From Streptosporangium lutulentum (GTDB lineage: Bacteria > Actinomycetota > Actinomycetes > Streptosporangiales > Streptosporangiaceae), in NCBI RefSeq assembly GCF_030811455.1, contig NZ_JAUSQU010000001.1, positions 6,076,001 to 6,140,000 on the forward strand: DNA of 64,000 nucleotides, given 5' to 3'. A program made the position numbers and the translations under genes. Under the pieces are notes generated by a model that ran no database searches, had not been told where the DNA came from, and saw only the letters and a list, made by a program, of their open reading frames with translations. Of the stretch, positions 42,121 through 51,712 are shown piece by piece (the first letter of the stretch is position 1; every line of letters starts with the position of its first letter).

Positions 42121-43005
42121 ATGACACGAACTCTCGTCACCGGGAGCGCGGGGCGGTTCGGCCGGAGCGTGGTCACCGCGCTGGCCGACGCCGGGCATGA
42201 GGTGATCGGCGTGGACACCGCGCCGGGCACCCCCGCCGAGGCCGCCGCCGTGCTTCCCGCCGACCTGACCGATCTGGGCGAGGCCTTCGAGGTGATGTCG
42301 CGGTTCCGCCCGGACGCCGTGGTGCACCTGGCCGCGATCGCCACCCCCTTCAGCCGGACCGACGCCTTCACCTACAAGGTCAACACCCAGCTCGCGTTCA
42401 ACGTGTGCGAGACGGCCACCGGGCTCGGGGTCGAGCGGATCGTGATCGCCAGCAGCCCCACGGTCATCGGGTACGGCACGCCCGCCTGGGCTCCCGCCTA
42501 CCTGCCGATCGACGAGGACCACCCGGTCGCGCCGTGGAACGCCTACAGCCTGTCCAAGCTGGTCGCCGAGCAGGTGATGGCCACGTTCGCGCGCACCTCG
42601 ACGGCGAAGCTGGCGGCGATCCGGCCGTGCTTCGTCATCGCCCCCGAGGAGTGGGCCGGCGCGCCCACCCAGTCGGGACACACGATCGCCGAGCGGCTGG
42701 ACCGGCCGAAGCTCGCCGGGGTGTCGCTGTTCAACTACATCGACGCCCGCGACGCCTCCGAGCTGGTGCTGACCCTGCTGGGCAGACTCCCCGAGCTGCC
42801 CAACGGCGAGGTGTTCTTCGCGGGCGCGGCCGACGCGCTGGCCCGCGAGCCCCTGGCCGAGCTTCTCCCCCGGATCAATCCCGCCACCGCGGGGCTCGCC
42901 GCCGGACTGACCGGCTCGGCACCCGCCTTCTCCTCGGCCAAGGCCGGACGGTTGCTCGGCTGGCAGGCGAAGCGGAGCTGGCGCACAGAGATCGGAGCCC
43001 TGTGA
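42121..43005 (+). CDS. NAD-dependent epimerase/dehydratase-family SDR, probable uronate dehydrogenase
   Basis: 294 residues. Extended SDR fold: VTGSAGRFGRSVVTAL dinucleotide site and YSLSK active-site pair, with SSPTVIGYG before it. In context I infer oxidation of D-galacturonate to its aldarolactone, the job of uronate dehydrogenases, which belong to this SDR group. GAGGAG lies 13 bases before the chosen ATG (rather far); an in-frame ATG at 42100 is an alternative. Its stop overlaps the next start (TGATG). Confidence 0.8.
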   Translation: MTRTLVTGSAGRFGRSVVTALADAGHEVIGVDTAPGTPAEAAAVLPADLTDLGEAFEVMSRFRPDAVVHLAAIATPFSRTDAFTYKVNTQLAFNVCETATGLGVERIVIASSPTVIGYGTPAWAPAYLPIDEDHPVAPWNAYSLSKLVAEQVMATFARTSTAKLAAIRPCFVIAPEEWAGAPTQSGHTIAERLDRPKLAGVSLFNYIDARDASELVLTLLGRLPELPNGEVFFAGAADALAREPLAELLPRINPATAGLAAGLTGSAPAFSSAKAGRLLGWQAKRSWRTEIGAL

Positions 43006-43877
43006 TGGACCTCAGCGGAGTGCTGTTCTTCCCGGTCACCCCGTTCGGCGCCGACGGCGTCCTGGCCGGGGACGTGCTGGCCGAGCACCTGCGGCGCGGG
43101 CTGGAACACCGTCCGGGCGGGGTCTTCGTGGCCTGTGGCACCGGCGAGTTCTCCGCGCTGTCGGAGGCCGAGCACGCGGAGGCGGTGCGGATCGCGACCG
43201 AGACCGTGAACGGCCGGGTACCGGTGCTGGCGGGGGCCGGCGGCCCGATCGGCACCGCGCTCGCCCAGGCCCGCGCGGCCAGGGACGCGGGCGCCGACGG
43301 GTTGCTGCTCATGCCGCCCTACCTGGCGAGCGGCCCGCGCGAGGGGTACACGGCCTACGTCACGGCGGTCTCCGAGGTGCTGCCCACGATCATCTACCAG
43401 CGCGGGTCGGTCGTGCTGGAGCCCGAGACGGCGGTCGAGCTGGCTCGTCTTCCCGGCGTGGCAGGCATCAAGGACGGCGTCGGCGACATCGACCGCATGC
43501 AGCGGACGGTGCTGGCCGTACGGGAGGAACGGCCGGACTTCCTGTTCTTCAACGGGCTGCCGACGGCCGAGCTGACCATGCCCGCCTATCGCGGCATCGG
43601 TGTGGAGCTCTACTCCAGCGCGGTGTTCTGCTTCGCCCCCGAGATCGCCACCGCCTACCTGAACGGCGACGAGCGCCTGATCAAGGAGTTCTACGCCCCC
43701 CTCGTACGGCTGCGCGCGAAGGTGCCGGGTTACGCGATCTCCCTGGTCAAGGCCGGGGTACGGCACCGCGGCCTGGACGTGGGCGGGGTCCGCCCGCCGC
43801 TGGTCGACCCCTCCCCCGAGCACCTCGAAGAGCTCGTGCGGCTGATCAAGTCCGGTCTCACCCTGGTGGAGGACTGA
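43005..43877 (+). CDS. DapA-family 5-dehydro-4-deoxyglucarate dehydratase-like enzyme
   Basis: 290 residues, a (beta/alpha)8 aldolase-type enzyme. Schiff-base Lys156 in GIKDGVGD and TIIYQRGSV with the catalytic Tyr fit the KdgD subgroup, which dehydrates and decarboxylates 5-keto-4-deoxyglucarate to alpha-ketoglutarate semialdehyde. The opening LSGVLFFPVTPFGADG also suits it. Overlaps both neighbours (TGATG on each side), so it is made in step with the uronate dehydrogenase and the enolase-superfamily enzyme. Confidence 0.85.
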   Translation: MDLSGVLFFPVTPFGADGVLAGDVLAEHLRRGLEHRPGGVFVACGTGEFSALSEAEHAEAVRIATETVNGRVPVLAGAGGPIGTALAQARAARDAGADGLLLMPPYLASGPREGYTAYVTAVSEVLPTIIYQRGSVVLEPETAVELARLPGVAGIKDGVGDIDRMQRTVLAVREERPDFLFFNGLPTAELTMPAYRGIGVELYSSAVFCFAPEIATAYLNGDERLIKEFYAPLVRLRAKVPGYAISLVKAGVRHRGLDVGGVRPPLVDPSPEHLEELVRLIKSGLTLVED

Positions 43878-44956
43878 TGACGCGCGACGAGCGGCCGGTG
43901 ATCACAGCGTTGACGACGACGCTCAGGACCGTGGCGCTGCCCCGGCCGTGGGGCGCCGACGTGCCCGCCAACCACGTGATCACCGTTGAGCTGACGCTGG
44001 CCGACGGGCGGAGGGGGACCGGGTTCTCGTGGACCCCGCAGATCGGGGCCCGAGCCGTACAGGCCCTGCTCGACAATGAGATCCGCCAGGCCGTCGTCGG
44101 CCTCGAACCGCATCCGGAGGTCGTCTGGGATCTGCTCTGGCGGCACCTGCGCGAGGCGGGCGGCGGCGGTCTGACCACGATCGCGATGGCCGGGGTGGAC
44201 CTGGCGCTGTGGGACCTGCGCTGCGGTGCGGCCGGGCTGGTCGAGACGCTCGGGCGGCGGCGGGACAGCGTGCCGGTGTACGGCAGCGGCGTGAACCTGC
44301 ACTACTCGCTTGAGGAGCTCGTCGCCCAGGCGCGACGCTGGCGGGCGGCGGGCCACCCGGCCGTGAAGATCAAGGTGGGCCGTGACGCGCTGAGCGAGGA
44401 CGTGGCGCGGGTCGCCGCGGTCCGCGAGGTGATCGGCCCTGACACGCTGCTCATGGTCGACGCCAACCAGCGCTGGGACCTGCCGAGGGCGCGGCGGGCG
44501 ATCGCCGCGCTGGCGGAGTACGGGCTGCACTGGGTGGAGGAGCCGCTGCCGGCGGACGACGTGACCGGGCAGGCCCGGCTGCGCGACGCCGTCGACATTC
44601 CGATCGCCGTTGGGGAAAGCGCTTACTCCATCTACGACTTCCGGGATCTGCTGATCGCCGGGGCATGCGACATCCTCCAGCCGAACGTGGTGAGGGTGGG
44701 CGGGATCACCCCGTTCCTCCGGATCGTCGAGCTGGCCAGGACGTTCGGGGTGCCGGTCTACCCGCACCTGCTGCCGGAGATCTCCGGCCAGCTCGCGCTG
44801 TCCCTGCCGCTGCCGTGCATGGCCGAGGAGGTCGAGGACGCCTCCTTCGCCGCGCTCGGCCTGATCGCGGAGCCGTACCCGGTCGCGGTGGACAAGTGCG
44901 AGCTGCGCGCCGGAGACCACTCCGGTCTGGGACTGCGCTGGAAGGTGACGGAATGA
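43877..44956 (+). CDS. Enolase-superfamily (mandelate racemase-type) dehydratase or galactarolactone cycloisomerase
   Basis: 359 residues. Mandelate-racemase subgroup features: KxK base (VKIKVGRD), metal ligands in LMVDANQRW, WVEEPLPADD and VGESAYS, and a C-terminal His (VYPHLLPEI). Either it dehydrates galactarate or, like Agrobacterium Gci, converts galactaro-lactone directly to the 2-keto-3-deoxy acid. The latter would explain why no lactonase is found in the operon. Overlaps neighbours by 1 and 4 bases. Confidence 0.85.
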   Translation: MTRDERPVITALTTTLRTVALPRPWGADVPANHVITVELTLADGRRGTGFSWTPQIGARAVQALLDNEIRQAVVGLEPHPEVVWDLLWRHLREAGGGGLTTIAMAGVDLALWDLRCGAAGLVETLGRRRDSVPVYGSGVNLHYSLEELVAQARRWRAAGHPAVKIKVGRDALSEDVARVAAVREVIGPDTLLMVDANQRWDLPRARRAIAALAEYGLHWVEEPLPADDVTGQARLRDAVDIPIAVGESAYSIYDFRDLLIAGACDILQPNVVRVGGITPFLRIVELARTFGVPVYPHLLPEISGQLALSLPLPCMAEEVEDASFAALGLIAEPYPVAVDKCELRAGDHSGLGLRWKVTE

Positions 44957-46989
44957 AACCGGTTCGCGTGATACTCGCCGGGGCGCACGGGCACGGCTGG
45001 TGGCACCTTCAGAACCTCAGGCGGCTGTCCGAGGCCGGGCTGGTCGAGTTCGCCGGGGTGTGTGACGTGCGGCCCGTCGAGGGGCTTCCCGACGGGGTGG
45101 GGTTCTCCGGCGACCTGGTCGAGTTGATCGGGCGGACCGGCGCCGAGGTGACGATCCTCTGCACACCGATCCAGACCCACGCCGAACTCGCGGCCAGAGC
45201 CCTGCGCGCCGGGTCGCACGTGTTGCTGGAGAAGCCGCCCGCCGCCACGTTCGCCGACTACGAGCGGATCGTCGCGGTGGCCGAGGAGACCGGGCTCGCC
45301 TGCCAGGTGGGGTTCCAGAGCCTCGGCTCCGAGGCGATTCCCGCGATCCGGAAGATGATCGCCGACGGGCTGATCGGCCGGGTCGTCGGGATCGGCGCCG
45401 CGGGCGCGTGGGAGCGCCCCTACTCCTACTTCAGCCGGGTCCCGTGGGCCGGGAAACGCGAGGTCGACGGGGTGGCGGTGGTCGACGGCGCCCTCACCAA
45501 CCCGCTCGCGCACGCCACGGCGACCGCGCTGGCCATCTCCGGGGGCGACGTCGAGGACGTCGAGGTCGAGCTCTACCGCGCCAACGCGATCGAGGCGGAC
45601 GACACCTCGTGCGTACGGCTGCGCATGGACGACGGGACCTCGATCACGGTGGCGGTCACCCTGTGCGCGGACCGGCGGCACGAGCCCTACCTGATCGTGC
45701 ACGGCGAGAGCGGGCGGATCCGGCTGACCTACACCGAGGACCGGGTCGAGTTCGGCGGGACCTCCGAGGTGCACCCCAGGACCGACCTGCTGGAGAACCT
45801 GATCGCCCACATCCGCGAAGGCGCGGACCTGCTCGTCCCGCTGGAACGGACCGCCGGTTTCATGCGCGTCCTGGAGTCGGTACGGCTGGCGCCCGAGCCC
45901 CTCGCGATCGCGGACGGGTTCCAGGAGGTCGAGGAGGAGCGCCGGGTCCTCCCCGGGATCGCCGAGGTCACGGCGGCGAGCGCGGAGCGCCTCGCGCTGT
46001 ACTCGGAGCTGGGGCTGCCGTGGGCTCCGGGCGCACCCGCACCCGCACCCGCACCCGCACCCGCACCCGCACCCGCACCCGCACCCGCACCCGCGACGAT
46101 CATGCGGGACACCCGCCCCGGGACGACCACGCGGGACACCCGGTCCGGGACGCCGGAGACCTCAGGGGACGACGCCGCCGGGACCGTGGGACTCGACCTC
46201 TCAGGGACGCGGGTGGCCGAGTACGTCGTGCGGGCTCGGCTGCCGAGGACGTCGTCGCCCCGGCCCTACCTGCATCCGGTGCGGACACTGGGCGGAACGG
46301 TGGTGACCGAGGTCGCCCCCGCCGACCACGTGCACCACCTGGGAGTGAGCGTGGCGGTCTCCGACGTGGGCGGGAACAACTTCTGGGGCGGCCGCACCTA
46401 CGTCCGCGACCGGGGACCCTCCTGGCTCGGGGACCACGGGACGCAGCGGCATCTCGAATTCTCCTGGCAGGACCCCTCCGGCTTCGGGGAGTCCCTGTCC
46501 TGGGAGGGGGCGGACGGCTCCGAGATCGCCCGCGAGGCGCGGAGCGTCCGGGCGGTGGAACTCGACGGGTGCTGGGCCCTCGACTTCTCCTTCACGCTGA
46601 CGAACCTCACCGGCGAGCCGCTGACGGTCAGGAGTTCGGCCACCAAGGGACGCGCCGGAGCCGGATACGGCGGATTCTTCTGGCGGGCGCCCGGGTCGGC
46701 CACCGATCGCCGGGTCTTCACCGAGGACGCGGAGGGCGAGGACGCGGTGCACGGCTCCACCTCCCCCTGGCTCGCCATGACGTCGGCCGACTGGACCCTG
46801 GTCTTCGTCCAGCGGACGGATCCCTGGTTCGTCCGGGTCGTGGAGTACCCGGGAGCAGGCCCGGCGCTCGCGTGGGAGACGCCGCTGCTCATCGAGGGCG
46901 CCCTTACCCGAAGGATCGTCACCGTCGTGGCGGACGGGCGGTTGAACCGCGCCGACGCCGCGGCGCTCGCCTCGGAGGTCTCGCGATGA
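44953..46989 (+). CDS. Gfo/Idh/MocA oxidoreductase fused to a DUF6807 (PmoA-like) domain
   Basis: 678 residues. Residues 1-350: Rossmann domain (VRVILAGAHGHGWWHLQ), EKPPA motif, and the Gfo/Idh C-terminal alpha/beta domain. A linker from residue 361 is ten Ala-Pro pairs encoded by a pure hexanucleotide repeat. Residues about 415-678 are DUF6807 (DHVHHLGVSVAVSDVGGNNF is its hallmark; core HVHHLG, NFWGG). Both domains are often separate neighbours in sugar clusters; here they are joined. I infer a side-chain or stereoisomer processing step for the imported uronate. Overlaps the previous gene by four bases. Confidence 0.85.
   Translation: MKPVRVILAGAHGHGWWHLQNLRRLSEAGLVEFAGVCDVRPVEGLPDGVGFSGDLVELIGRTGAEVTILCTPIQTHAELAARALRAGSHVLLEKPPAATFADYERIVAVAEETGLACQVGFQSLGSEAIPAIRKMIADGLIGRVVGIGAAGAWERPYSYFSRVPWAGKREVDGVAVVDGALTNPLAHATATALAISGGDVEDVEVELYRANAIEADDTSCVRLRMDDGTSITVAVTLCADRRHEPYLIVHGESGRIRLTYTEDRVEFGGTSEVHPRTDLLENLIAHIREGADLLVPLERTAGFMRVLESVRLAPEPLAIADGFQEVEEERRVLPGIAEVTAASAERLALYSELGLPWAPGAPAPAPAPAPAPAPAPAPAPATIMRDTRPGTTTRDTRSGTPETSGDDAAGTVGLDLSGTRVAEYVVRARLPRTSSPRPYLHPVRTLGGTVVTEVAPADHVHHLGVSVAVSDVGGNNFWGGRTYVRDRGPSWLGDHGTQRHLEFSWQDPSGFGESLSWEGADGSEIAREARSVRAVELDGCWALDFSFTLTNLTGEPLTVRSSATKGRAGAGYGGFFWRAPGSATDRRVFTEDAEGEDAVHGSTSPWLAMTSADWTLVFVQRTDPWFVRVVEYPGAGPALAWETPLLIEGALTRRIVTVVADGRLNRADAAALASEVSR
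46033..46092 (+). repeat. (GCACCC)10 microsatellite encoding an Ala-Pro linker
   Basis: Ten perfect copies of GCACCC inside the oxidoreductase-DUF6807 gene. Changes in copy number keep the frame and alter the linker by two residues per unit. Confidence 0.95.
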
Positions 46990-47068
46990 CGGGCAGGTCG
47001 CGGGCGAAGTTCGTTGATTGCACGGTTACAGCGATGTCGGGGGACATGAAACAGAGAGGCAGGGAACA

Positions 47069-48385
47069 ATGATCACACGCTCGAAGCACCTGGCGATCCT
47101 GACCACGGCGCTCATGCTCGGCGCGGGTCTGGCCGCGTGCGGTTCGGACGAACCGGAGTCCGCCGGCGGCAAGACCACGATCACGTTCTGGGACGACAAC
47201 GGCGGTCCCGCCCGCACCCCGGTGTGGCAGCACATCATCGCCGAGTTCCAGAAGGCCAACCCGACGATCGAGGTCAAATACGTCGGCATCCCGATCGCCC
47301 AGGTGCAGCAGAAGTACGACACCGCCATCGCCGCCGGCGGCCTGCCCGATGTGGGAGGCGTCTCCACCGCGATGCTGTCGAGCCTGGTGGCGCAGAAGTC
47401 ACTGGACGCGGTGGACGACCGGATCTCCGGCGGCGCGCTGAACGGCAAGCTGAACGAGCAGGTCGTCTCGACGGTCAAGGGGACCGTGCCCGACGGCAAG
47501 ACCTACATGGTGCCGATGTCCACCAACATGGGCGTGTTCTGGTACCGGACGGACTGGTTCAAGGAGGCCGGTCTGGAAGCGCCCAAGAACTGGAGCGACT
47601 TCTTCACCGCCACGGAGAAGCTGACCGACACCGCCAACAACCGCTACGGCTTCACCATCCGCGGCGGCGCGGGCTCGATCGCGCAGATGCTGGAGGTGGT
47701 GTACGGCCAGTCCGGAATCGCCGAGATCTTCGACGCGTCCGGCAAGGCGACGGTCAACGACCCGAAGAACGTGGTGGCGCTCGAAAAGCTGGTCGGGATG
47801 TACAAGAAGGTCACACCCGAGGCCGACATAAGCAACGACTACGTGAAGATGGTCGCCCAGTTCGACGGCGGCAACATCGCGATCATGCAGCACAACCTGG
47901 GGTCGTACACCGACCACGTCGAGACGCTCGGCAAGGACAAGGTGGCGGCGATGGCCGTGCCGAAGTCCGACTCCGGCGTGCAGGCGATCCTGTCCAACCC
48001 GGTCGCGGGCATCGGCCTGTTCACGAGCGGCAAGCAGAAGGACGCCGCCTACAAGTTCGCCGAGTTCGCCGCCTCCAAGGCGATGAACAGCTACTGGGCC
48101 GAGAAGACCGGTGTGCTCCCGGCCAACACCGAGGTCGCCGGCGAGGCGTGGATCCAGCAGGCGCAGCACATCTCCGAGGCGGTCAAGGTGCTCAACGACC
48201 CGGCCACCAAGGTCGTGCAACTGCCGTACCACCTGCCCGAGTTCAACGCGATCACCAAGACCGACTCGGAGCCCGAGTTCCAGAAGGTCATGCAGGGCTC
48301 CCTGCCCGCCAAGGACTTCCTGGACGTGCTGGCGACCAAGCTGACCGAGGCGCAGGCCGCGTACAAGCAGCGCAACGGCGGCTGA
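47069..48385 (+). CDS. Sugar ABC transporter substrate-binding lipoprotein
   Basis: 438 residues. Signal with lipobox LAAC (Cys24), then an extracellular solute-binding family 1 fold (TTITFWDDNGGPARTPVWQH, NPVAGIGLFTSGKQ). The ATG at 47069 is chosen over an upstream in-frame ATG because it gives the proper lipoprotein signal and has AGGGAA upstream. It completes the transporter, lying at the far end of the operon. Followed by a strong terminator. Confidence 0.93.
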   Translation: MITRSKHLAILTTALMLGAGLAACGSDEPESAGGKTTITFWDDNGGPARTPVWQHIIAEFQKANPTIEVKYVGIPIAQVQQKYDTAIAAGGLPDVGGVSTAMLSSLVAQKSLDAVDDRISGGALNGKLNEQVVSTVKGTVPDGKTYMVPMSTNMGVFWYRTDWFKEAGLEAPKNWSDFFTATEKLTDTANNRYGFTIRGGAGSIAQMLEVVYGQSGIAEIFDASGKATVNDPKNVVALEKLVGMYKKVTPEADISNDYVKMVAQFDGGNIAIMQHNLGSYTDHVETLGKDKVAAMAVPKSDSGVQAILSNPVAGIGLFTSGKQKDAAYKFAEFAASKAMNSYWAEKTGVLPANTEVAGEAWIQQAQHISEAVKVLNDPATKVVQLPYHLPEFNAITKTDSEPEFQKVMQGSLPAKDFLDVLATKLTEAQAAYKQRNGG

Positions 48386-48399
48386 CCCATCGCTTCGGG

Positions 48400-48434
48400 C
48401 GGGCGCCCCCATCCCCTGACCAGGGGGGCGCCCG
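48400..48434 (+). terminator. Terminator of the galacturonate transport/catabolic operon
   Basis: CGGGCGCCCCC (48400-48410) pairs perfectly with 48424-48434 across a 13-base loop; a weak TCCGTTGTT tail follows. Confidence 0.75.
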
Positions 48435-48506
48435 TCCGTTGTTCACCGGAAGGCTCTCGGGGGCCGTACGGAGCCTCCCTCCCACCTGACCTGTGGAGGA
48501 TTCCCC

Positions 48507-49796
48507 ATGAAACGAGCCATCGCGCTCACCGCCCTTCTGTCCCTGGCGGTCCTCGCCGCCCCACCCGCGTCCGCCGCCGGCTCCGCCTCCCAGAGCGGCC
48601 GGGACCCGGGCCGCCAGATCCTGCCGGCGAACGACGGCTGGGCCGCCGAGGGGTCCGGCACCACCGGCGGCTCCGCCGCACCGGCCTCGAACGTGCACAC
48701 CGTGTCGACCCGGACCCAGCTGGCCGCCGCCCTCGCCGCCCCCTCACCGAAGATCATTTATGTGAAGGGGACGATCGACACCGACAAGACCTGCGCCGAC
48801 TACACGACCGGCGGCTACACGCTGCAGGCCTACCTCGCCGCGTACGATCCGGCGGTGTGGGGCAGGACCACCGAGCCCTCGGGCCCGCTGGAGGACGCGC
48901 GGGTCGCCTCGGCCGCGCGGCAGACCGCGAACATCAAGCTCAAGGTCGGCTCGAACACCACCATCGTCGGCCTCGGCAAGAACGCGCGCATCCGCGGCGT
49001 CAACCTGCACATCGACAAGGCCGACAACGTCATCGTCCGCAACATCGGCTTCGAGGACACCGCCGACTGCTTCCCCCAGTGGGACCCGACCGACGGCGCC
49101 GAGGGCAACTGGAACTCCCTCTACGACAACATCTCGGTGACCGGCTCCACGCACGTGTGGGTGGACCACAACACCTTCACCGACGGCGACAACCCCGACT
49201 CAAGCCAGCCGCTGTACTTCGGCAGGCCGTACCAGGTGCACGACGGGCAGCTCGACATCACCAACGGCGCCGACCTTGTCACGGCCTCGTGGAACCGCTT
49301 CGCCGGGCACGACAAGACGATGCTGATCGGCTCGACCAACACCCCCGGTGCCGACGTGGGCAGGCTGAGGGTCACCGTCCACCACAACCACTTCGACGAC
49401 GTGCTCCAGCGGCTTCCCCGCGTCCGCTTCGGCCAGGTACACGTCTACAACAACTACTACGAGGTGCCGGACGCCTCGACCTTCGTCTACGCGCTCGGCG
49501 TGGGCGTGCAGTCGCAGATCTTCGCCGAGAACAACTTCTTCCGCCTGGGCCGGGCGGTGGATCCGGCCACGCTCCTCTACAACTGGGGCGGCACGACCCT
49601 CACCGCCCGCGGAAACGTGCTGCGCGTCGGCGGCCACGTCACCCCGATCGACCTCATCGCCGTCCACAACGCGGTCAACGACCCCGACCTCGGCACGGAC
49701 GCGGGCTGGACCCCCACCCGGCACACCGGGATCGACCCGGCGGAGTCGGTGCGGCTGTCGGTCTCCCAGCGCGCGGGCGCCGGAAAGATCGGCTGA
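48507..49796 (+). CDS. Secreted pectate lyase (polysaccharide lyase family 1)
   Basis: 429 residues with a Sec signal (ALTALLSLAVLAAPPASA). Parallel beta-helix lyase motifs: WVDHNTFTDGDNPD (calcium-binding Asp residues), HHNHFDDVLQRLPRVRFGQV with the catalytic Arg region, and VYNNYYE. It cleaves polygalacturonate by beta-elimination outside the cell. It follows the uptake operon after its terminator, with its own ribosome binding site (GGAGGA). Its products are the expected cargo of the adjacent ABC transporter. Confidence 0.94.
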   Translation: MKRAIALTALLSLAVLAAPPASAAGSASQSGRDPGRQILPANDGWAAEGSGTTGGSAAPASNVHTVSTRTQLAAALAAPSPKIIYVKGTIDTDKTCADYTTGGYTLQAYLAAYDPAVWGRTTEPSGPLEDARVASAARQTANIKLKVGSNTTIVGLGKNARIRGVNLHIDKADNVIVRNIGFEDTADCFPQWDPTDGAEGNWNSLYDNISVTGSTHVWVDHNTFTDGDNPDSSQPLYFGRPYQVHDGQLDITNGADLVTASWNRFAGHDKTMLIGSTNTPGADVGRLRVTVHHNHFDDVLQRLPRVRFGQVHVYNNYYEVPDASTFVYALGVGVQSQIFAENNFFRLGRAVDPATLLYNWGGTTLTARGNVLRVGGHVTPIDLIAVHNAVNDPDLGTDAGWTPTRHTGIDPAESVRLSVSQRAGAGKIG

Positions 49797-49922
49797 CCCC
49801 GCACGACGGAACGGCCGGCTGACCCCGCACGGCGGAACGGAGCACCCGACCGCGCTTCCCTCACTCACGAGAGGGCTCCCGCCCACGACGGGCCCTCCCG
49901 ACGTCCCGAGTGACCATCCCGG

Positions 49923-49953
49923 AAGGGACTCCCGCCGCCGGCGGGAGTCCCTT
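49923..49953. terminator. Hairpin between pectate lyase and the TetR gene
   Basis: AAGGGACTCCCGCC (49923-49936) pairs perfectly with 49940-49953 over a 3-base loop, ending in TT on both strands. It serves the two convergent genes. Confidence 0.75.
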
Positions 49954-50029
49954 CTCACGTCCCGGTCCGGGGTGAGGCCGTCCTGTCCGGCCATCGGGCC
50001 GCCCGCTCCGGCCCTGCGGGCTCATCCGG

Positions 50030-50656
50030 TCAGGCGTGCCCGTCGCCGTCCTGTCCGGCCTGGTCAGGTCCGACGGCCGGGGCGATGTTCGCCGCGACGG
50101 CCCGCAGCGCGACGGCCAGGTCTCGGCCGGAAGGGGCGCGTTCCGGGGCGACCAGCCACTGCCCCAGCACGCCGGTGAGCATCACCTGGTAGAACGCGCC
50201 GACCGCCGCCTGTTCCTCCTTCTCCTCGCCCGTGTCGAGGATGCTCTGGAACAGCTCGGCGAGCCCGAGACGCGCCGCGTCCACTCCCGCCGCGAGCAGT
50301 TCGCGCACCTCGGGCAGGTGGTCGGTCTGAGCGATGATCTCGAACTGGGTGACCCACAGCGGCCGGTGGGTGGTGAAGGATTCGATCACCCGGTCCCAGG
50401 CCGCCGCGAAGCGTTCGGCCGGCGTGGCTCCGGCGACGGCACCGGTGGTGAAGGCCCGTTCGATCTCCTCCCCCCACTCCTCCATCGCCTGGTGGAGCGC
50501 CGCGTTCATCAGGGCCTCCTTGGACCTGTAGTGATAGCCGATGGCTGCCAGGCTGACGCCGGAGGCCGTGGCGATGTCACGCGCGGTCGTACGCGCGTAA
50601 CCCTTCTCGTACAGGCAGCGCTTGGCGCCGGCGAGCAGGTCCTCACGATTTCCCAT
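50030..50656 (-). CDS. TetR-family transcriptional regulator
   Basis: 208 residues. HTH: LYEKGYARTTARDIATASGVS LAAIGYHYRSKEAL (core TTARDIATASG and IGYHYRSKEAL). The C-terminal ligand domain is not diagnostic. Start ATG at 50656. It diverges from a truncated FAD monooxygenase gene; TetR plus FAD monooxygenase is a common actinobacterial pair for resistance or catabolism. An ACGATCGT palindrome (50708-50715) between them is a possible operator. Confidence 0.92.
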   Translation of the reverse strand: MGNREDLLAGAKRCLYEKGYARTTARDIATASGVSLAAIGYHYRSKEALMNAALHQAMEEWGEEIERAFTTGAVAGATPAERFAAAWDRVIESFTTHRPLWVTQFEIIAQTDHLPEVRELLAAGVDAARLGLAELFQSILDTGEEKEEQAAVGAFYQVMLTGVLGQWLVAPERAPSGRDLAVALRAVAANIAPAVGPDQAGQDGDGHA

Positions 50657-50761
50657 GGCCCAGATCCTAACCGAGTCTGAAACATTTGTCTTGGACGTTT
50701 GTACTAGACGATCGTATCAAACAGTCGTACAGTCGGCGGAGCAGAGCAGGAACCGCGCCCG

Positions 50762-51436
50762 CTCAACCGAGACGTCACCACTCCCAACCACCGTGACCTG
50801 GACCGCTGGGAGCTGATGCATCCCGCACCGGGAAAGAGCGCCGGCATGTACAGCACGCGGCAGGACGCCCAGGCCAAGGCGATGTTCATCTTCGCCTCGG
50901 GATCACTCGCCTACGACCACCGGGACATCGCGCAGCAGAAGAAGATCCTGGCCGAGACCTTCGCCGGAGGAGGGTGGGACGTCCCGGTGTTACTGGACTC
51001 CATGTGGGACGCTCCGGACTTCTACTTCGACTCCATCAGCCAGATCCACATGGACCGCTGGTCCAGCGGGCGGACGGCGCTGGTCGGGGACGCGGGCTAC
51101 GGCCCCTCTCCCGCCTCGGGCCAGGGCACGAGCCTGGCCCTGGTCGGCGCCTACGTGCTGGCCGGCGAACTGGCCGCCGCGGCCGGTGACCACCGTACGG
51201 CGTTCGCCCGCTACGAGGAGGAGATGCGCGACTTCGTCACCCAGAACCAGAAGCTCGCGCAGACCAACGTCAAGGGGATGGTGTTGACCTCCCGGTCACA
51301 GATCTGGATCCAGACCCGGATGCTCAGGCTGCTCCCCCACCTGCCCGCGTCCTGGAGCGACCGCGCCATCGGCCGCATCACCGAAACGATCCGCAAGGCC
51401 GCCACCGCCGTCACCCTCAAGGACTACCAAGCCTGA
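50762..51436 (+). pseudogene. FAD-dependent monooxygenase, 5'-truncated
   Basis: Only the C-terminal half remains. The second FAD motif GRTALVGDAGYGPSPASGQGTS and VGAYVLAGELAAA are clear, but the N-terminal Rossmann FAD site (GxGxxG) is absent. The frame is already open at 50708 and reads TPNHRDLDRWELMHPAPGKSAG, homologous to the middle of intact enzymes, without any start codon before the ATG at 50816. It therefore looks like a deletion that joined the tetR intergenic region to the middle of the gene. A 206-residue product could be made but would not bind FAD normally. Confidence 0.75.
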
Positions 51437-51452
51437 GAAACGTTGCCCGGCA

Positions 51453-51712
51453 TCATACGGCCGAGGTGCGATCGGCACTCCGATCAGGAGATCCTTCCTG
51501 CGGGAGGGCGCGTCTGGCCTCAACCGCAGCGCGACCAACCGGACCATGCCGGGATTCGGCGGCGGCAACGAGCTCACGGAGGTTGTCGCGCTCGATCTGC
51601 CGGGCCGGCGCCTCGGAGACGTACGCAGAGAAACCGCCCCTACCGATGCGAGCTTGCACTGTTTCGGCACGTTCTTCAGAAATCGTGACGCTGAACTTCT
51701 TTGTCCCACCAC
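51453..51712 (-). pseudogene. Ribbon-helix-helix antitoxin with disrupted start
   Basis: The minus-strand frame reads TKKFSVTISEERAETVQARI, GGFSAYVSEAPARQIERDNL and RELVAAAESRHGPVG, a typical actinobacterial RHH antitoxin (about 85 residues). The frame has no ATG/GTG/TTG before this sequence. Two GTG codons (51712 and 51709) stand at the right place but one base out of phase, so a single-base deletion next to the start is likely. The only in-frame GTG (51659) would lose the DNA-binding strand. No toxin gene adjoins it. Confidence 0.65.
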
